Positions 51,483 through 61,232 are shown, numbered from the stretch's first letter. The stretch is DNA of 64,000 nt from Candidatus Thermofonsia Clade 1 bacterium (GCA_002794705.1 PGTK01000001.1:124001-188000), one strand, 5' to 3'. Notes: generated from the letters alone by a model not told the origin. Made by a program: numbers and translations.

Positions 51483-52462
51483 CAGTCGCTCTGCGCGGCA
51501 ATTTCAGCGATCAGTTCCGCTTGACTGGGCGCATAGTTGCCTACATGCCGAATCACGATGCAAGCGGCGTACGTTGCCAATTGTGCCGCCGTAGGCAAGT
51601 CAGCGCCCGCTAAGAGCGCAAGGGTGACGACCGCTACAACCGTATCGCCGGCGCCGACTGTATCGTAGACATCCTCAACTTGTGGTGCAGGTACGTGCTG
51701 CACGCCCGATCGATCAGCAACAGTGATGCCTCTCGCGCCTCGCGTCAGGCACAAGCCGCGCCGCAAGGCTAGGCGCGTGTACAGCTCATGCGCTGCCGCC
51801 GCGAAGTCTGAGTCGGTACGCAAATCGCGCCGCAGATAGCGCGCCGCCTCTTCTGCGTTGCACTTGACCACGTCAAAGCCGCTGTATTTGTCTAACTCGC
51901 CCTGCGAGTCGGCGATGCGCAGCGCCTCACGCGCCCGCACGTGCGCTACCACTTCAGGCGTCAACAGACCGTTCAAATAGTCTGAGCAGAGGATCGCGTC
52001 AAAGGGCGCGTGTAGCCGTTCGCCGATCTGGGTAGCGATCTCTGAGCGGATCGGCGACCGATCCACGCGATCAAGGCGCGCCACTTGCTGCGGAAAGCGC
52101 AAGCCGATCTGCGCCATCAGGCGCGTTTTGGTGGTCGTTTGGCGGGTTGCATCTACGATCAAGCCGTCTGTGCCGATCCCACGCGCCCTGAGCAACTCGC
52201 GCAAAGTTGCGCCGCCCTCATCGGCGCCGATCACGCCGATTTGCTCAGCGCAACTGCCTAGCGCAGCGATGTTAATCGCAGGATTCGCCGCGCCGCCTGC
52301 GATCACCTCGCGCCGTACAAACTCCAGCACAGGAATCGGCGCTTCACGGCTGAGACGGCTAGCTGTGCCGATCAGATATTCATCCAAAATGACATCGCCC
52401 ACCACAGCGACGCGCCATTCTGCTAAGCGCGCTACCAATGCCTGCAATTCCGCTTTAGCCAT
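51482..52462 (-). CDS. PfkB-family kinase, heptose-7-phosphate kinase-like (HldE N-domain type)
   Basis: A ribokinase-fold sugar kinase of 326 residues. It starts at ATG 52462 inside the end of the GT9-GT26 gene. Motifs include VVGDVILDEYLIG, GGAANPAINIAALGS and the anion-hole/catalytic DTVGAGDTVVAVV near residue 265. Pattern and length match the kinase domain of HldE/RfaE (D-glycero-beta-D-manno-heptose-7-phosphate kinase), without the C-terminal nucleotidyltransferase domain. In monoderms such enzymes make heptose for S-layer or wall glycans. It is the last gene of a five-gene glycan operon and follows a heptosyltransferase-like domain, which supports the call. Confidence 0.82.
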   Translation of the reverse strand: MAKAELQALVARLAEWRVAVVGDVILDEYLIGTASRLSREAPIPVLEFVRREVIAGGAANPAINIAALGSCAEQIGVIGADEGGATLRELLRARGIGTDGLIVDATRQTTTKTRLMAQIGLRFPQQVARLDRVDRSPIRSEIATQIGERLHAPFDAILCSDYLNGLLTPEVVAHVRAREALRIADSQGELDKYSGFDVVKCNAEEAARYLRRDLRTDSDFAAAAHELYTRLALRRGLCLTRGARGITVADRSGVQHVPAPQVEDVYDTVGAGDTVVAVVTLALLAGADLPTAAQLATYAACIVIRHVGNYAPSQAELIAEIAAQSD

Positions 52463-54314
52463 ACTGCCCGCCAATCCCTTTGAAGTCGCGTGGCGTTTGT
52501 GAGCCGCGCAGCAACACCGCTACCACAAAGCGCGGCAAGCGACTCGCCATGCGCCGCAGGCGCCACGGCTGCTTGATCAAGCGATGCAGCCATTCCAAGC
52601 CCAGACGCCGCATCCACAATGGCGCACGCTGCGCCCTGCCCGCCACAAAGTCAAAAGCGCCGCCGACGCCAAGCGCCACGCGCACCTCTAGGCGCGCTAG
52701 ATTGCGCGCTAACCATTTCTCCTGCTGTGGCGAGCCGTAGGCTACAAATAAAATGTCCGCTTTTGCAGCATTGATCAGCTCTACAATCTCATCTTCGCGC
52801 TCAGGCGAGGGATCGCCGCTGTGCGTCCCGACAATTTGCAGAGTCGGGTAGCGCTGACGGAGTTTTTCCGCCGCTTGCGCCGCCACGCCCTCCGCCGCGC
52901 CCAACAAAAAGAGCCGCCAGCCCTCGCGTGCAGCCCGCTCCGCGATCAGCGGCAGACCATCTGAGCCTGTCACGCGCTCCGGCAGCGGGACACCCAAATA
53001 GCGTGCCGCCCACAGCAAACCGACCCCATCAGCCGTCACAAGAGCGGCGCGCCGTAAGATCGTGTAGAACAGCACATCGCGCTGTGCCAACATGACCAGC
53101 TCCGGATTCGCTGTGCAGATCAAGCGCGCCGCGCCCGCCTCAGCGATCCATACGCCGATCTGATCGAGCAGCTCGGCGAAGGTCAGCCGATCAATCGGCA
53201 CGCCCAGCACTTCCAGAGCAGGTTTGCGCGTCCGTTGTGCTATCGCAAGCCGACTTTCACCTCCGATCAGCGACTCAGGCGCAAGACTGCGCATACAAGT
53301 GCGCGCCGCACAGCCGCTCCGCAAACCGACGCTCTGCCCGATGTAGGCGCATGGCGAACACAGCACACCTGAACGTGCAACCACTGCCGCCTCACCGCTC
53401 GGACGCCACGCGCTCCATGCGAAATGATTGGTCGGACCGAAAGGCGTGTAGAGCGCCAAGTGCGGGATTGCCGCAGCGAGGTGCATCACGCCGCTATCGC
53501 CGCCGACGAAGACCGCGCAGCGCTCCAAGACAGCCGCCAATTGCCCAAGCGTGGTCTTGCCTGTGAGATCGCGGTAGGGCGACTGCAGCAAAGCGCGCAG
53601 CGCCTCAGAGTCATCGCCTGCGCCGCCGATCAGCACGATCTGTGCGCTACGCAATGCCGCAAAGTGATTTGCCGCCGCTGCATAGCCCTCCACCGTCCAG
53701 CGCCGCGCCACGTTCAACGCGCCGCTGCCGCTATGCACTGCCACATAGCCCGACTGGGGCAATTGGGCAGCCGCCCACGCCCGATCCGCCTCTGAGATGC
53801 CCACGCGCAACGGAAAGCGCTCAGGGGTATCAGGCGCGCCCAGCAGCGCCGCCACTTTCAGCCAATACGTAGCCTGATGCAGCGCGCCAAAGCCTCCATC
53901 AGCGACCCTGTGCGTGAGAAACCAGCCACGTCCGTTCTCTAGTCCCGCTCGGATCGGCGCGCCTGTCCCAAGCACTATAGCCGCGTGCTTGAGCGCGCCA
54001 AAGCGCGTGCTGAGCTGATGAAAGAGCAAGACCGCGTCATAGCGCTGGGCGCGCAAATGGCGGATGAACGTCACGAGTCGGCGCAGTGCAGATGGCTTGA
54101 AGACATCCACAGGGCGTTCATAGGCGCGCAACGGGAAGATCAGCACCTGATCGGCGAGACCTGTGCCGTTAAGGATCGGCGCGGCGTGTGCGCTAGTTAG
54201 TACATCAAGGCGCACACGCGGAAATGCCTCGCGCAAGGCGCTCAGAGCAGGCGTCGCTGTGATCAAATCACCAATATCCGAAATTTTAATGCACAACAGA
54301 CGCTCTAAGCGCAT
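52455..54314 (-). CDS. Fusion of GT9 heptosyltransferase-like and GT26 (WecG/TagA) domains
   Basis: A 619-residue fused enzyme. Residues 1-345 match GT9 heptosyltransferases (KISDIGDLITATPALSALRE, VHSGSGALNVARRW, VFVGGDSGVMHLAAA). Residues 365-600 match WecG/TagA/CpsF GT26 enzymes (CTANPELVMLAQRD, ADGVGLLWAARYLG, GVGGAFDFVAGRAQRAPLWM, GLEWLHRLIKQPWRL). Two consecutive sugar transfers on one lipid carrier are likely. The two are normally separate proteins, though no linker or frameshift sign is seen. It overlaps the upstream GT4 gene by 10 nt. Confidence 0.9.
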   Translation of the reverse strand: MRLERLLCIKISDIGDLITATPALSALREAFPRVRLDVLTSAHAAPILNGTGLADQVLIFPLRAYERPVDVFKPSALRRLVTFIRHLRAQRYDAVLLFHQLSTRFGALKHAAIVLGTGAPIRAGLENGRGWFLTHRVADGGFGALHQATYWLKVAALLGAPDTPERFPLRVGISEADRAWAAAQLPQSGYVAVHSGSGALNVARRWTVEGYAAAANHFAALRSAQIVLIGGAGDDSEALRALLQSPYRDLTGKTTLGQLAAVLERCAVFVGGDSGVMHLAAAIPHLALYTPFGPTNHFAWSAWRPSGEAAVVARSGVLCSPCAYIGQSVGLRSGCAARTCMRSLAPESLIGGESRLAIAQRTRKPALEVLGVPIDRLTFAELLDQIGVWIAEAGAARLICTANPELVMLAQRDVLFYTILRRAALVTADGVGLLWAARYLGVPLPERVTGSDGLPLIAERAAREGWRLFLLGAAEGVAAQAAEKLRQRYPTLQIVGTHSGDPSPEREDEIVELINAAKADILFVAYGSPQQEKWLARNLARLEVRVALGVGGAFDFVAGRAQRAPLWMRRLGLEWLHRLIKQPWRLRRMASRLPRFVVAVLLRGSQTPRDFKGIGGQYG

Positions 54315-55429
54315 CCTGCTGCCTCACGAAGCGCCTGAAGGGTCTGTTGGGCGGCGCGACGCCACGTAAACGAGGCTGCCTGCGCATAGCCGCGCTCGAT
54401 CAGCCGCTCACGCAGGGCTGAGTCGCGCACAATCTGCTCAATGCCATCAGCGATATGCGCCACATTCAACGGATCAACCAACAGCGCCGCCTCGCCTGCC
54501 ACTTCGGGCAGTGAGGAGGTCTCTGAACACAAGACGGGCGTGCCGCAGCGCATTGCCTCTAGCACAGGGAAACCGAATCCCTCATACAGCGATGGAAAGA
54601 CAAAAGCGAGCGCGCCGCTGTAGAGCGCCGCTATATCAGCATCAGCGATGTAGCCCAGCAAACGGACGCGCCCTTGCAAGGCGCGTGGCAAGTGCGCATA
54701 TAGGTCGCGCTCAGGATCGAACAGCCAACCGATCTTGCCCGCTAGGACTAAGCAAAGGTCAGGGTCGCCGCTATTTGCCAAATACATGGCGAAAGCCTGA
54801 ACAAGACGGGTCAGGTTTTTGCGCGGCTGTAGCGTGCCGATGAAAAGCAAATAGCGCTCTGGAAGGTCATGGGCAGTGCGCAACGCTGCAATTTGCTCCT
54901 GTGAAGCACGCTCGATGCTTTCCACAGCGGGGTAGACGACGCGAATCTTGCGCTCAGGCGTGCCGTAGTGCGCACTCAGATCGCGCTGTGTGGCGTACGA
55001 ATCGGCGAGGACGCGGTCAGCGCGCCACGCGCTGTAGCGCGTGGTCAGCTCAAGATAGAGACGCTCCCTAAGGCGATGCGCCTGCGGAAAAAAGCGATAG
55101 CCGAGGTCGTGAACAGTCACTACAGCGCGTCCGCGCATGAGGAAAGGCAAGGTATGGGCAGGCACAAAGGTCACATCCGGCTGATGACGCCATAGGGCGA
55201 GGGCAAAGCGCGTGTGAGTCCAAGCATGGCGCGCAGGCAGGATGTAGCGTTTCACATTAGGTAGATCGGGCAGGAGATCGGGCGGCGGCGCATCGCGGAA
55301 ATACAGACTGAAGCGCTGATCGGCGCTTTCAGGCAGGCGCAACAGCGTACGGATCAGCTGCAGGGCGTAGTTTTCCGTGCCAGTGCGCCGCGCCAAAGTA
55401 ATGCGGCTGGCATCTAGGGCGATGTGCAT
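54305..55429 (-). CDS. Glycosyltransferase family 4 (mannosyltransferase-like)
   Basis: A GT-B enzyme of 374 residues. The N-terminus is MHIALDASRITLARRTGTEN, a start common to GT4 mannosyltransferases. The donor domain has LFIGTLQPRKNLTRLVQAF and the E-x7-E motif in PSLYEGFGFPVLEAMRCGTPV. Complete length. It overlaps the fusion gene by 10 nt and follows the membrane protein gene by 9 nt. It should add a sugar to the same glycan assembled by the other enzymes of the operon. Confidence 0.93.
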   Translation of the reverse strand: MHIALDASRITLARRTGTENYALQLIRTLLRLPESADQRFSLYFRDAPPPDLLPDLPNVKRYILPARHAWTHTRFALALWRHQPDVTFVPAHTLPFLMRGRAVVTVHDLGYRFFPQAHRLRERLYLELTTRYSAWRADRVLADSYATQRDLSAHYGTPERKIRVVYPAVESIERASQEQIAALRTAHDLPERYLLFIGTLQPRKNLTRLVQAFAMYLANSGDPDLCLVLAGKIGWLFDPERDLYAHLPRALQGRVRLLGYIADADIAALYSGALAFVFPSLYEGFGFPVLEAMRCGTPVLCSETSSLPEVAGEAALLVDPLNVAHIADGIEQIVRDSALRERLIERGYAQAASFTWRRAAQQTLQALREAAGCA

Positions 55430-55438
55430 GGTCAGGCG

Positions 55439-56149
55439 TCAATCGCGCTCACGCAAAGCACGCGGCAACCAGATCAGCGCGGCGAGGATCAGCAACAGCG
55501 GCGCAAGGCGCTCCAGACTGATCAACAGCTCAGCCGAAAACAGCCCTTCCGCCACAGGGATCGCCACGGCGCCTGCCACAATCAGCGCTATAGCGACCAA
55601 AACAATCCCGCCCTCGCGCCCGCGCCCGAACAAATAGCTCAGCAAAAGCGCAACGCCCATCACAATAATGCCGAATGTCCACAATTGGGCTGAGGTCAGC
55701 TGCCCCTCAGCCACGAGCGCAGCCAGCGCAAGCCAACCAAGCAGAGTCGCGCCGATGATGAACAACCCGCGCTCACGCCTGCCATTCACGAAGAAACGCG
55801 CCAAGAGCGCCAAACCTAGAGCGCCGACTCCTGCGCCAAGCAGCAACAAAGGCGGATAGTTCTGCACTTCAGGCGTGAGAGTCTCGCTCAACAGCAGGAC
55901 GCCATAGCCAATCAGCAGCAAAGCAGGCAGGATCAGGCTGAAATGCGCACGGCGACGGCTACGAAACTGAGTCAAGCGGGCAGGGCGCACCAAATCAGAC
56001 TCAGCGTTAGCATCAGAAGCCCGCAACGCCGCCGACTCAGCACGAACAGGCGCGCCTTCCGTCGCTTGCGGATCAGCGGCAGCTTGAGCAGCTTGAAAAT
56101 CTTGGGCGCTAGGCGCCTGTGGCTCAGGTGCGAGATCGTCTTGAGTCAT
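55439..56149 (-). CDS. Multi-pass membrane protein of the kinase-glycan operon
   Basis: A 236-residue protein with a 75-residue acidic, Ala/Gln-rich cytoplasmic N-terminus (MTQDDLAPEPQAPSAQDF), then six to seven transmembrane segments from about residue 75 to 230 and a short basic end. The start is the ATG 5 nt after the kinase stop; the longer frame overlaps the kinase. I do not recognise a family. The acidic N-terminus has several Ser residues and could be a kinase substrate, which is a guess. Confidence 0.75.
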   Translation of the reverse strand: MTQDDLAPEPQAPSAQDFQAAQAAADPQATEGAPVRAESAALRASDANAESDLVRPARLTQFRSRRRAHFSLILPALLLIGYGVLLLSETLTPEVQNYPPLLLLGAGVGALGLALLARFFVNGRRERGLFIIGATLLGWLALAALVAEGQLTSAQLWTFGIIVMGVALLLSYLFGRGREGGIVLVAIALIVAGAVAIPVAEGLFSAELLISLERLAPLLLILAALIWLPRALRERD

Positions 56150-56154
56150 GGTGC

Positions 56155-58083
56155 TCACTGAAAGACGAAAAAGGCGATAGTCAAGCGCGGCGGGATCAGC
56201 ACGCCGCCGCTGTTGCGCACCTCCCACTGACCCATACGCACGCCGCCCTGCGAGGGCGTGCGTCCGCGCAAGGGGAAGCGCGCTTGCTCGCCCGGACGGA
56301 CAGGCTCAGTGTTGCTCATCTCGATGCGGCGCGGCAAATTGAAGCGCTCGCCCTCCACGTAATTGATACTCGTGCCGGGCAGCCAGTCACAGTTGCCCGT
56401 GTTGCGCAAGATCACGTCGGTTTCTAGGGGCGTGTTGACCCGAATCGGATTCTTAGGTGCAAGCGGATCGGGCGGCTCAGGCGCGATCAGCTCATACTCC
56501 AGCACGCACAGGCGCGCTGTAGCTGTGTAGTCGGGCGTGGGCGAGGTGAGCGCACGCTGAGTCTCAAAAAAGGCGACAATGGTCTGCTGGACAACGGTCG
56601 CCGTTGCATTGGCTGCAACAACAGTCGCCGCCTCAATGGTCGCCGTGATATTCGGCGTAGGAGTCGGCGTGTTGGAGGGCGTGAAGGTCGCTGTTGGCGT
56701 AGGCGTCGCTGTGAAGGTCGGCGTGTTAGAGGGCGTAATGGTAGGCGTAGGCGTGCTGGTCGGCGTCGGAGTCGGTGTAAAGGTCGCTGTTGGCGTCGGT
56801 GTGGCGCTCGGCGTGTTGGTGGGTGTAGCAGTTGGCGTCGCAGTCGGCGAGGGCGTGCTGGTCGGCGTGGCGCTCGGCGTGACAGTCGGTGTAGCACTTG
56901 GCGTATCAGTGGGCGTGGCGCTTGGTGTATCAGTGGGCGAGGGCGTGCTGGTCGGCGTGGCGCTCGGCGTTGCGGTCGCTGTTGGGCTAGGTGTGGCAGA
57001 TGGCGTGACGGTAGGCGTCTCGGAGGGGCGCAGAGCAATGCCCAGCAGCGGCACCTCGCCATTGGCAAGGCTGAGTGCGCCCAAAATGCCCAAAATCACC
57101 AAAATCAGAAGCGCCCCGATGCCAATCGGCAGGCGGCGCTTTGGCGTCGGCAAGTGAATGGTGGGAATATCAGCCGCGCTCCGCGCAGTGGCGCGCACGG
57201 GCGTATCATGGGAATGTGGGGCGGGCAACTGGGTCTGACCAAGCTGGGCAGCAAAGGCATTCAGGTCTGCCAGCATTTCAGCCGCACTCTGATAGCGCTC
57301 TTCAGGGTCTTTTGCCATTGCCTTCAAGACGATCCGCTCAAGTTCGGGCGGGATTTTCGGATTGAAGACAGAGGGCGGCGTGAGCGGCTCGCGCACGTGC
57401 TTGAGGATGATTGCCACAGGCGTATCGCCGTCATAGGGCAACCTGCCGGTCAGCATTTGGTAGAGGATCACGCCCATGGAGTAAATGTCAGAGCGCTCAT
57501 CGCTATTTTCGCCTAGCCCATGCTCAGGCGACATAAAAGCGGGCGTGCCGACCATGCCGCCGCTGAGCGTCATGGTGTTGCCGGAGAGGATTTTGGCAAT
57601 GCCGAAATCGGTCAGCACCACGCGCCCGCCCCGATCGATCATCAAATTGGCGGGCTTCAGATCGCGGTGAATCATGCCCTGCGCGTGCGCATAGACCAGC
57701 GCCTCTAGCGCTTGGCGCATGATGTTGACCACTTCAGGGATCGGCAAGAGCTGACCATCCGGGCGCATCATGTAATCTTTCAGGGTCGGACCTTCGATCA
57801 GCTCCATGACCATGAAATGATGCTTGTCGCCCGGCGAATCTTCATCAGGCACTTCGGCAAAGTCATAGACCTGCACAATGTTATTGTGGCGCAAACGCGC
57901 CACGTTGCGCGCCTCGCGCCCGAAGCGTTCAGCAAACTCCTTATCATCGGCAAGGAAGGAATGCAGCACCTTGATCGCCACATAACGATCAAGGGCGGGC
58001 TGATACGCCTTATAAACCTCCGCCATGCCGCCGCGCCCAAGCCGCTCAACGGCTACATAGTTGCCAAACTTCTTCACTGCCAC
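56155..58083 (-). CDS. Transmembrane Ser/Thr protein kinase with NBR1-Ig domain
   Basis: A PknB-type kinase of about 642 residues. GTG 58083 is chosen because the kinase fold begins directly after it ([20 protein letters not shown]). Motifs: [35 protein letters not shown] and [10 protein letters not shown] single transmembrane helix ([18 protein letters not shown]) is followed by a Thr/Pro stalk of about 125 residues. The outer domain resembles an NBR1 Ig-like fold ([38 protein letters not shown]). It heads the glycan operon, so it may sense the wall and adjust glycan synthesis. Confidence 0.88.
   Translation of the reverse strand: MAVKKFGNYVAVERLGRGGMAEVYKAYQPALDRYVAIKVLHSFLADDKEFAERFGREARNVARLRHNNIVQVYDFAEVPDEDSPGDKHHFMVMELIEGPTLKDYMMRPDGQLLPIPEVVNIMRQALEALVYAHAQGMIHRDLKPANLMIDRGGRVVLTDFGIAKILSGNTMTLSGGMVGTPAFMSPEHGLGENSDERSDIYSMGVILYQMLTGRLPYDGDTPVAIILKHVREPLTPPSVFNPKIPPELERIVLKAMAKDPEERYQSAAEMLADLNAFAAQLGQTQLPAPHSHDTPVRATARSAADIPTIHLPTPKRRLPIGIGALLILVILGILGALSLANGEVPLLGIALRPSETPTVTPSATPSPTATATPSATPTSTPSPTDTPSATPTDTPSATPTVTPSATPTSTPSPTATPTATPTNTPSATPTPTATFTPTPTPTSTPTPTITPSNTPTFTATPTPTATFTPSNTPTPTPNITATIEAATVVAANATATVVQQTIVAFFETQRALTSPTPDYTATARLCVLEYELIAPEPPDPLAPKNPIRVNTPLETDVILRNTGNCDWLPGTSINYVEGERFNLPRRIEMSNTEPVRPGEQARFPLRGRTPSQGGVRMGQWEVRNSGGVLIPPRLTIAFFVFQ
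56650..57033 (-). repeat. Thr/Pro-rich coding repeat in the kinase gene
   Basis: In-frame tandem units such as [20 protein letters not shown] give a flexible, probably glycosylated stalk between the membrane helix and the NBR1-Ig domain. This stretch is likely to vary in length by slippage. Confidence 0.85.
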
Positions 58084-58363
58084 GTTCCGTGTGCCGTCTG
58101 ATTGATGCCGCACGCTAGTATAGCGGCTATCGAGTAGAATACCACATCTTGAGGTAGAATTGCCACAGCGTGCGAAAGTGTACGTGAGCCAGTTGGCATA
58201 AGACCACAAATGCCTGACAAGCTGAGGGCGCTCCAGCAAAAGCCCATCAAGTATGCGTAAGTTGACACGGTGCCAAGCCGAAAGGCAGAATGCTCAAACA
58301 ATTGGGGACATTTCTCACAGCCATATAGTACACAGGACGTACGCCGTTCGCTGAGACCTGCCC
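58084..58363. other. Upstream region between kinase and tRNA-Ala
   Basis: About 280 bp between the divergent kinase and tRNA-Ala. It should hold the kinase-operon promoter, but I see no convincing box pair. A minus-strand open frame (58074-58373) is present and is not protein-like. Confidence 0.4.
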
Positions 58364-58392
58364 TTGACGGCACGCTCTAAATCGGCTAGGAT
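58364..58392 (+). promoter_or_regulatory. Promoter of tRNA-Ala
   Basis: TTGACG and TAGGAT are spaced by exactly 17 nt, ending 11 nt before the mature tRNA. Good sigma-70-type match. Confidence 0.75.
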
Positions 58393-58403
58393 ATACGCAC
58401 TAA

Positions 58404-58476
<73 letters not shown>

Positions 58477-58481
58477 CACAG

Positions 58482-58513
58482 GCGACCTGCAAAGATAGGC
58501 GGGTCGCTTTTTT
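58482..58513 (+). terminator. Terminator of tRNA-Ala
   Basis: A stem GCGACC/GGTCGC with a 14-nt loop followed by TTTTTT, 5 nt after the tRNA. Confidence 0.8.
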
Positions 58514-58557
58514 GCGCTATACTCACGGCAAATTGCCCGCTAGCGAGGCAGCTGGAG

Positions 58558-58752
58558 ATGAAACCGCAGCATCCGTTTGCTCACGTGCCGCGCCGCCTGA
58601 TGAACCTAGTCGTGATCGGCGTCGGTTTGCCCTGCATCCTGATCGCCAATGCCCTGGATTGGTCAGCAGTGGCGAGTTTTGCCGTCACAGCCGCCTTGAT
58701 CCTGCTCAGCCTGTCTATCCTTGCCGCGCTGTATCCTAAGAGAGGCGAGTAA
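58558..58752 (+). CDS. Small two-TM membrane protein upstream of fmt
   Basis: A 64-residue ORF with a basic N-terminus and two hydrophobic segments (LMNLVVIGVGLPCILIA and FAVTAALILLSLSILAAL) ending PKRGE. It begins at the first ATG after GGAG and stops 3 nt before fmt, so it is probably co-transcribed with it. No family recognised. Confidence 0.6.
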   Translation: MKPQHPFAHVPRRLMNLVVIGVGLPCILIANALDWSAVASFAVTAALILLSLSILAALYPKRGE

Positions 58753-58755
58753 GCC

Positions 58756-59703
58756 ATGCCACACCGCGTCATCTTCATGGGGACGCCCGAATTTGCCGTG
58801 CCTTCGCTGTCAGCGCTGCTGAACGCGCCCGACTTCGAGGTGGTCTGCGTGGTTACGCAGCCAGATCGTCCTGCTGGGCGCGGGCAAAAGTTGCAGGCGC
58901 CGCCTGTCAAGCAAGTTGCCCTTGAACACAATGTGCCGATCCTGCAGCCGCAAAAATTGCGTGAGACGGGCGTTTTTGAGCAGTTGCAAGCATACACACC
59001 TGATTTGATCGTAGTCGCTGCTTTCGGGCAAATCTTGCGCCAAAACGTGCTGGACTTGCCGCGCTACGGCTGCATTAACGTCCATGCCTCGCTCCTGCCG
59101 CGCTGGCGCGGCGCCGCCCCGATTCAAGCAGCCATTCGCGCCGGCGACGCTGAGACGGGTATCACCATCATGCAGATGGACGCGGGACTGGATACCGGTC
59201 CGATGTTGCGACAACGCGCCATTCCCATTGCGCCCAATGAGACGGGTCAGACGCTGCACGATAAACTCGCGGCGCTCGGCGGCGCTTTGCTGATCGAGAC
59301 CCTGCGCGACTACTTAGACGGCAAAATTGTGCCGCAGCCCCAAGACGACTCAGCACACACCTACGCGCCCATGCTCAAAAAAGAGGACGGGCGCATCAAC
59401 TGGGCAGACTCAGCCGCTGAAATTGCGCGGCAAGTGCGCGCCTACTACCCGTATCCCGTCGCTTATACCGAATGGAACGGGCAACTCTTGAAAATTCTGC
59501 CCGCCGACGCGCCCGACTCAGTCACTGTGCAGGAGGGGAGCGCGCCGATCGGCGAGGTGATTGCCTACGGCGACGGAATCGCAATCGGCACAGGCAACGG
59601 GCTATACGTGCCGCAGCAAGTCCAGCTGGCAGGCAGAGCCATCCAAGCCACACGCGACTTTGTGAACGGTCACAAGGCGATCATCGGCGCACGGCTCGGC
59701 TGA
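58756..59703 (+). CDS. fmt: Methionyl-tRNA formyltransferase
   Basis: A 315-residue enzyme that formylates initiator Met-tRNA using 10-formyl-THF. The N-terminal formyltransferase domain has FMGTPEFAVPSLSALL, the catalytic Asn-His region NVHASLLPRWRGAAPIQ (near residues 108-124) and GLDTGPMLRQ. A C-terminal OB-like domain follows. The length is standard. It lies alone after a tiny membrane protein gene; no def gene is next to it here. Confidence 0.97.
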   Translation: MPHRVIFMGTPEFAVPSLSALLNAPDFEVVCVVTQPDRPAGRGQKLQAPPVKQVALEHNVPILQPQKLRETGVFEQLQAYTPDLIVVAAFGQILRQNVLDLPRYGCINVHASLLPRWRGAAPIQAAIRAGDAETGITIMQMDAGLDTGPMLRQRAIPIAPNETGQTLHDKLAALGGALLIETLRDYLDGKIVPQPQDDSAHTYAPMLKKEDGRINWADSAAEIARQVRAYYPYPVAYTEWNGQLLKILPADAPDSVTVQEGSAPIGEVIAYGDGIAIGTGNGLYVPQQVQLAGRAIQATRDFVNGHKAIIGARLG

Positions 59704-59708
59704 TCGGC

Positions 59709-59714
59709 TATAAT
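59709..59714 (+). promoter_or_regulatory. Candidate -10 box of the ABC transporter operon
   Basis: A perfect TATAAT 36 nt before the ATPase start. The -35 is not convincing. Confidence 0.35.
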
Positions 59715-59750
59715 GAGCCTTTAATCGCCTTTTAACCTGATGTACAGACC

Positions 59751-61232
59751 ATGCACGTTGAACTTTGCAACATCACCAAGACCTTCGGCAGCCTGCGCGC
59801 CAATGATTCGCTCTCGCTCAGCTTTGCTGAAGGGCGCATTTACGCTTTGCTGGGCGAAAACGGCGCCGGCAAGAGCACCCTGATGAAAATCCTGAGCGGC
59901 TATCAGCCACCTGACTCAGGGGAAATCCTGATTGATGGTCAGGCAGTGACCTTCGAGACGCCCGCCGAAGCCCTGCGCTGCGGAATCGGCATGTTGCACC
60001 AAGACCCCCTCGATGTGCCGAACCTGACCGTCCTCGATAATTTCATGCTGGGCAGGCGCGAAGGTCTGTTGCCCAAACGCAAAGCCGCACGCGAGGCGCT
60101 TGAGACCCACGCAGCCCGTCTCGGCTTCCAGCTCGATCCATTTCGCTATGTAGATAGCCTGACCATCGGTGAGCGCCAGCAGCTGGAGATCGTCCGCTTG
60201 CTCAGTCTGAGCGCACGGCTGCTGATTCTCGATGAGCCGACGACCGGTATCTCCGCTGAGCAAAAACACACGCTCTTCAGTTCGCTCAAGCGTCTTGCCG
60301 CCCAAGAGGGCATGACGATCATCCTCGTCTCACACAAACTGGAAGATGTGGCGGCACTGTGCGAGGAGGTCTATGTGCTGCGCGGCGGCAAGCTGGTGGG
60401 TCACCGCCATATGCCCACGCCAATTGACGAACTAGTGACACTGATGTTTGGTCAGAGCCTGCAGCCGCCCTCGCGCCGTGACCATGAGCTCGGTGAGGAA
60501 ATTCTGCGCGCTGAGTCGGTCAGTTTGGCGGCGCGGCGTCTGACCGTGCGCGATCTCTCGCTGAGCGTGCGCAGCGGCGAAGTGATTGGCTTGGCAGGGC
60601 TAGACGGCAGCGGTCAGAGCGATTTTCTGCGCGCTTGCGCAGGCTTGCAGCCGATCAACAGCGGACGCATTTTGATTGGTGGAGTCCCGATTCGCGGCAA
60701 AAGCTACGCTGAGCTACTGCGCATGGGCGTCGCCTATGCGCCTTCAGGTCGCCTTGAAGAAGGCTTGGTAGACGGGCTAACGCTGACTGAACACTTCGCC
60801 CTAGCACGCGACGGCGGCGCGTGGATCAAGTGGCGCGAGGCGACGGCGCTCGCCGCTGAGCAAATTGCGCGCTACAACATCCGCGGCACGCCCCACAGTC
60901 CCGTTCAAACGCTCTCCGGCGGCAACCAACAACGGACGCTGATCGCACTCCTGCCCGAAAGTTTGCGCCTTCTGCTCCTCGAAGACCCGACTCGCGGCTT
61001 AGACGTGGAAAGCACGGCGTGGGTCTGGCAACAACTGTTAGCGCGGCGTGATGCGGGCGCCGCGATCCTCTTCACCTCGCCCGATCTTGATGAGATCGTC
61101 ACCTATAGCGACCGCGTGCTGGTCTTTTGTGCAGGGCGGGCGACGCTTGTAACTGACCTAGCCGTCTCAACGCGCAATCCTGCAGAGCGGCTAGGCGAAC
61201 TGATCGGAGGAAAAGCCCATGAACCTCGCTAG
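59751..61232 (+). CDS. Double ABC ATPase of a nucleoside/simple-sugar importer
   Basis: A 493-residue protein with two nucleotide-binding domains, as in the BmpA-linked nucleoside importers and RbsA-type systems. Domain 1: Walker A GENGAGKST, signature TIGERQQLEI, Walker B LLILDEPT. Domain 2: degenerate Walker A GLDGSGQS (Lys replaced by Gln, usual for this family), signature LSGGNQQR and LLLLEDPTRGLD, with Glu-Asp replacing Asp-Glu at Walker B. It overlaps the first permease by 14 nt. The solute-binding lipoprotein is not in this window and lspA for its maturation is at 15 kb. Confidence 0.92.
   Translation: MHVELCNITKTFGSLRANDSLSLSFAEGRIYALLGENGAGKSTLMKILSGYQPPDSGEILIDGQAVTFETPAEALRCGIGMLHQDPLDVPNLTVLDNFMLGRREGLLPKRKAAREALETHAARLGFQLDPFRYVDSLTIGERQQLEIVRLLSLSARLLILDEPTTGISAEQKHTLFSSLKRLAAQEGMTIILVSHKLEDVAALCEEVYVLRGGKLVGHRHMPTPIDELVTLMFGQSLQPPSRRDHELGEEILRAESVSLAARRLTVRDLSLSVRSGEVIGLAGLDGSGQSDFLRACAGLQPINSGRILIGGVPIRGKSYAELLRMGVAYAPSGRLEEGLVDGLTLTEHFALARDGGAWIKWREATALAAEQIARYNIRGTPHSPVQTLSGGNQQRTLIALLPESLRLLLLEDPTRGLDVESTAWVWQQLLARRDAGAAILFTSPDLDEIVTYSDRVLVFCAGRATLVTDLAVSTRNPAERLGELIGGKAHEPR

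Noticed and set aside
56650..57033. Possible CRISPR-like or satellite repeat
   Set aside because: The repeats are in-frame Thr/Pro codons inside the kinase stalk, with no unique spacers. The same applies to the tracts at 45.8-46.1 and 47.6-47.8 kb.
58074..58373. A 99-codon minus-strand ORF upstream of the kinase
   Set aside because: It overlaps the probable promoter region and has unlike-protein composition with many Cys and Ser. No ribosome site is present.
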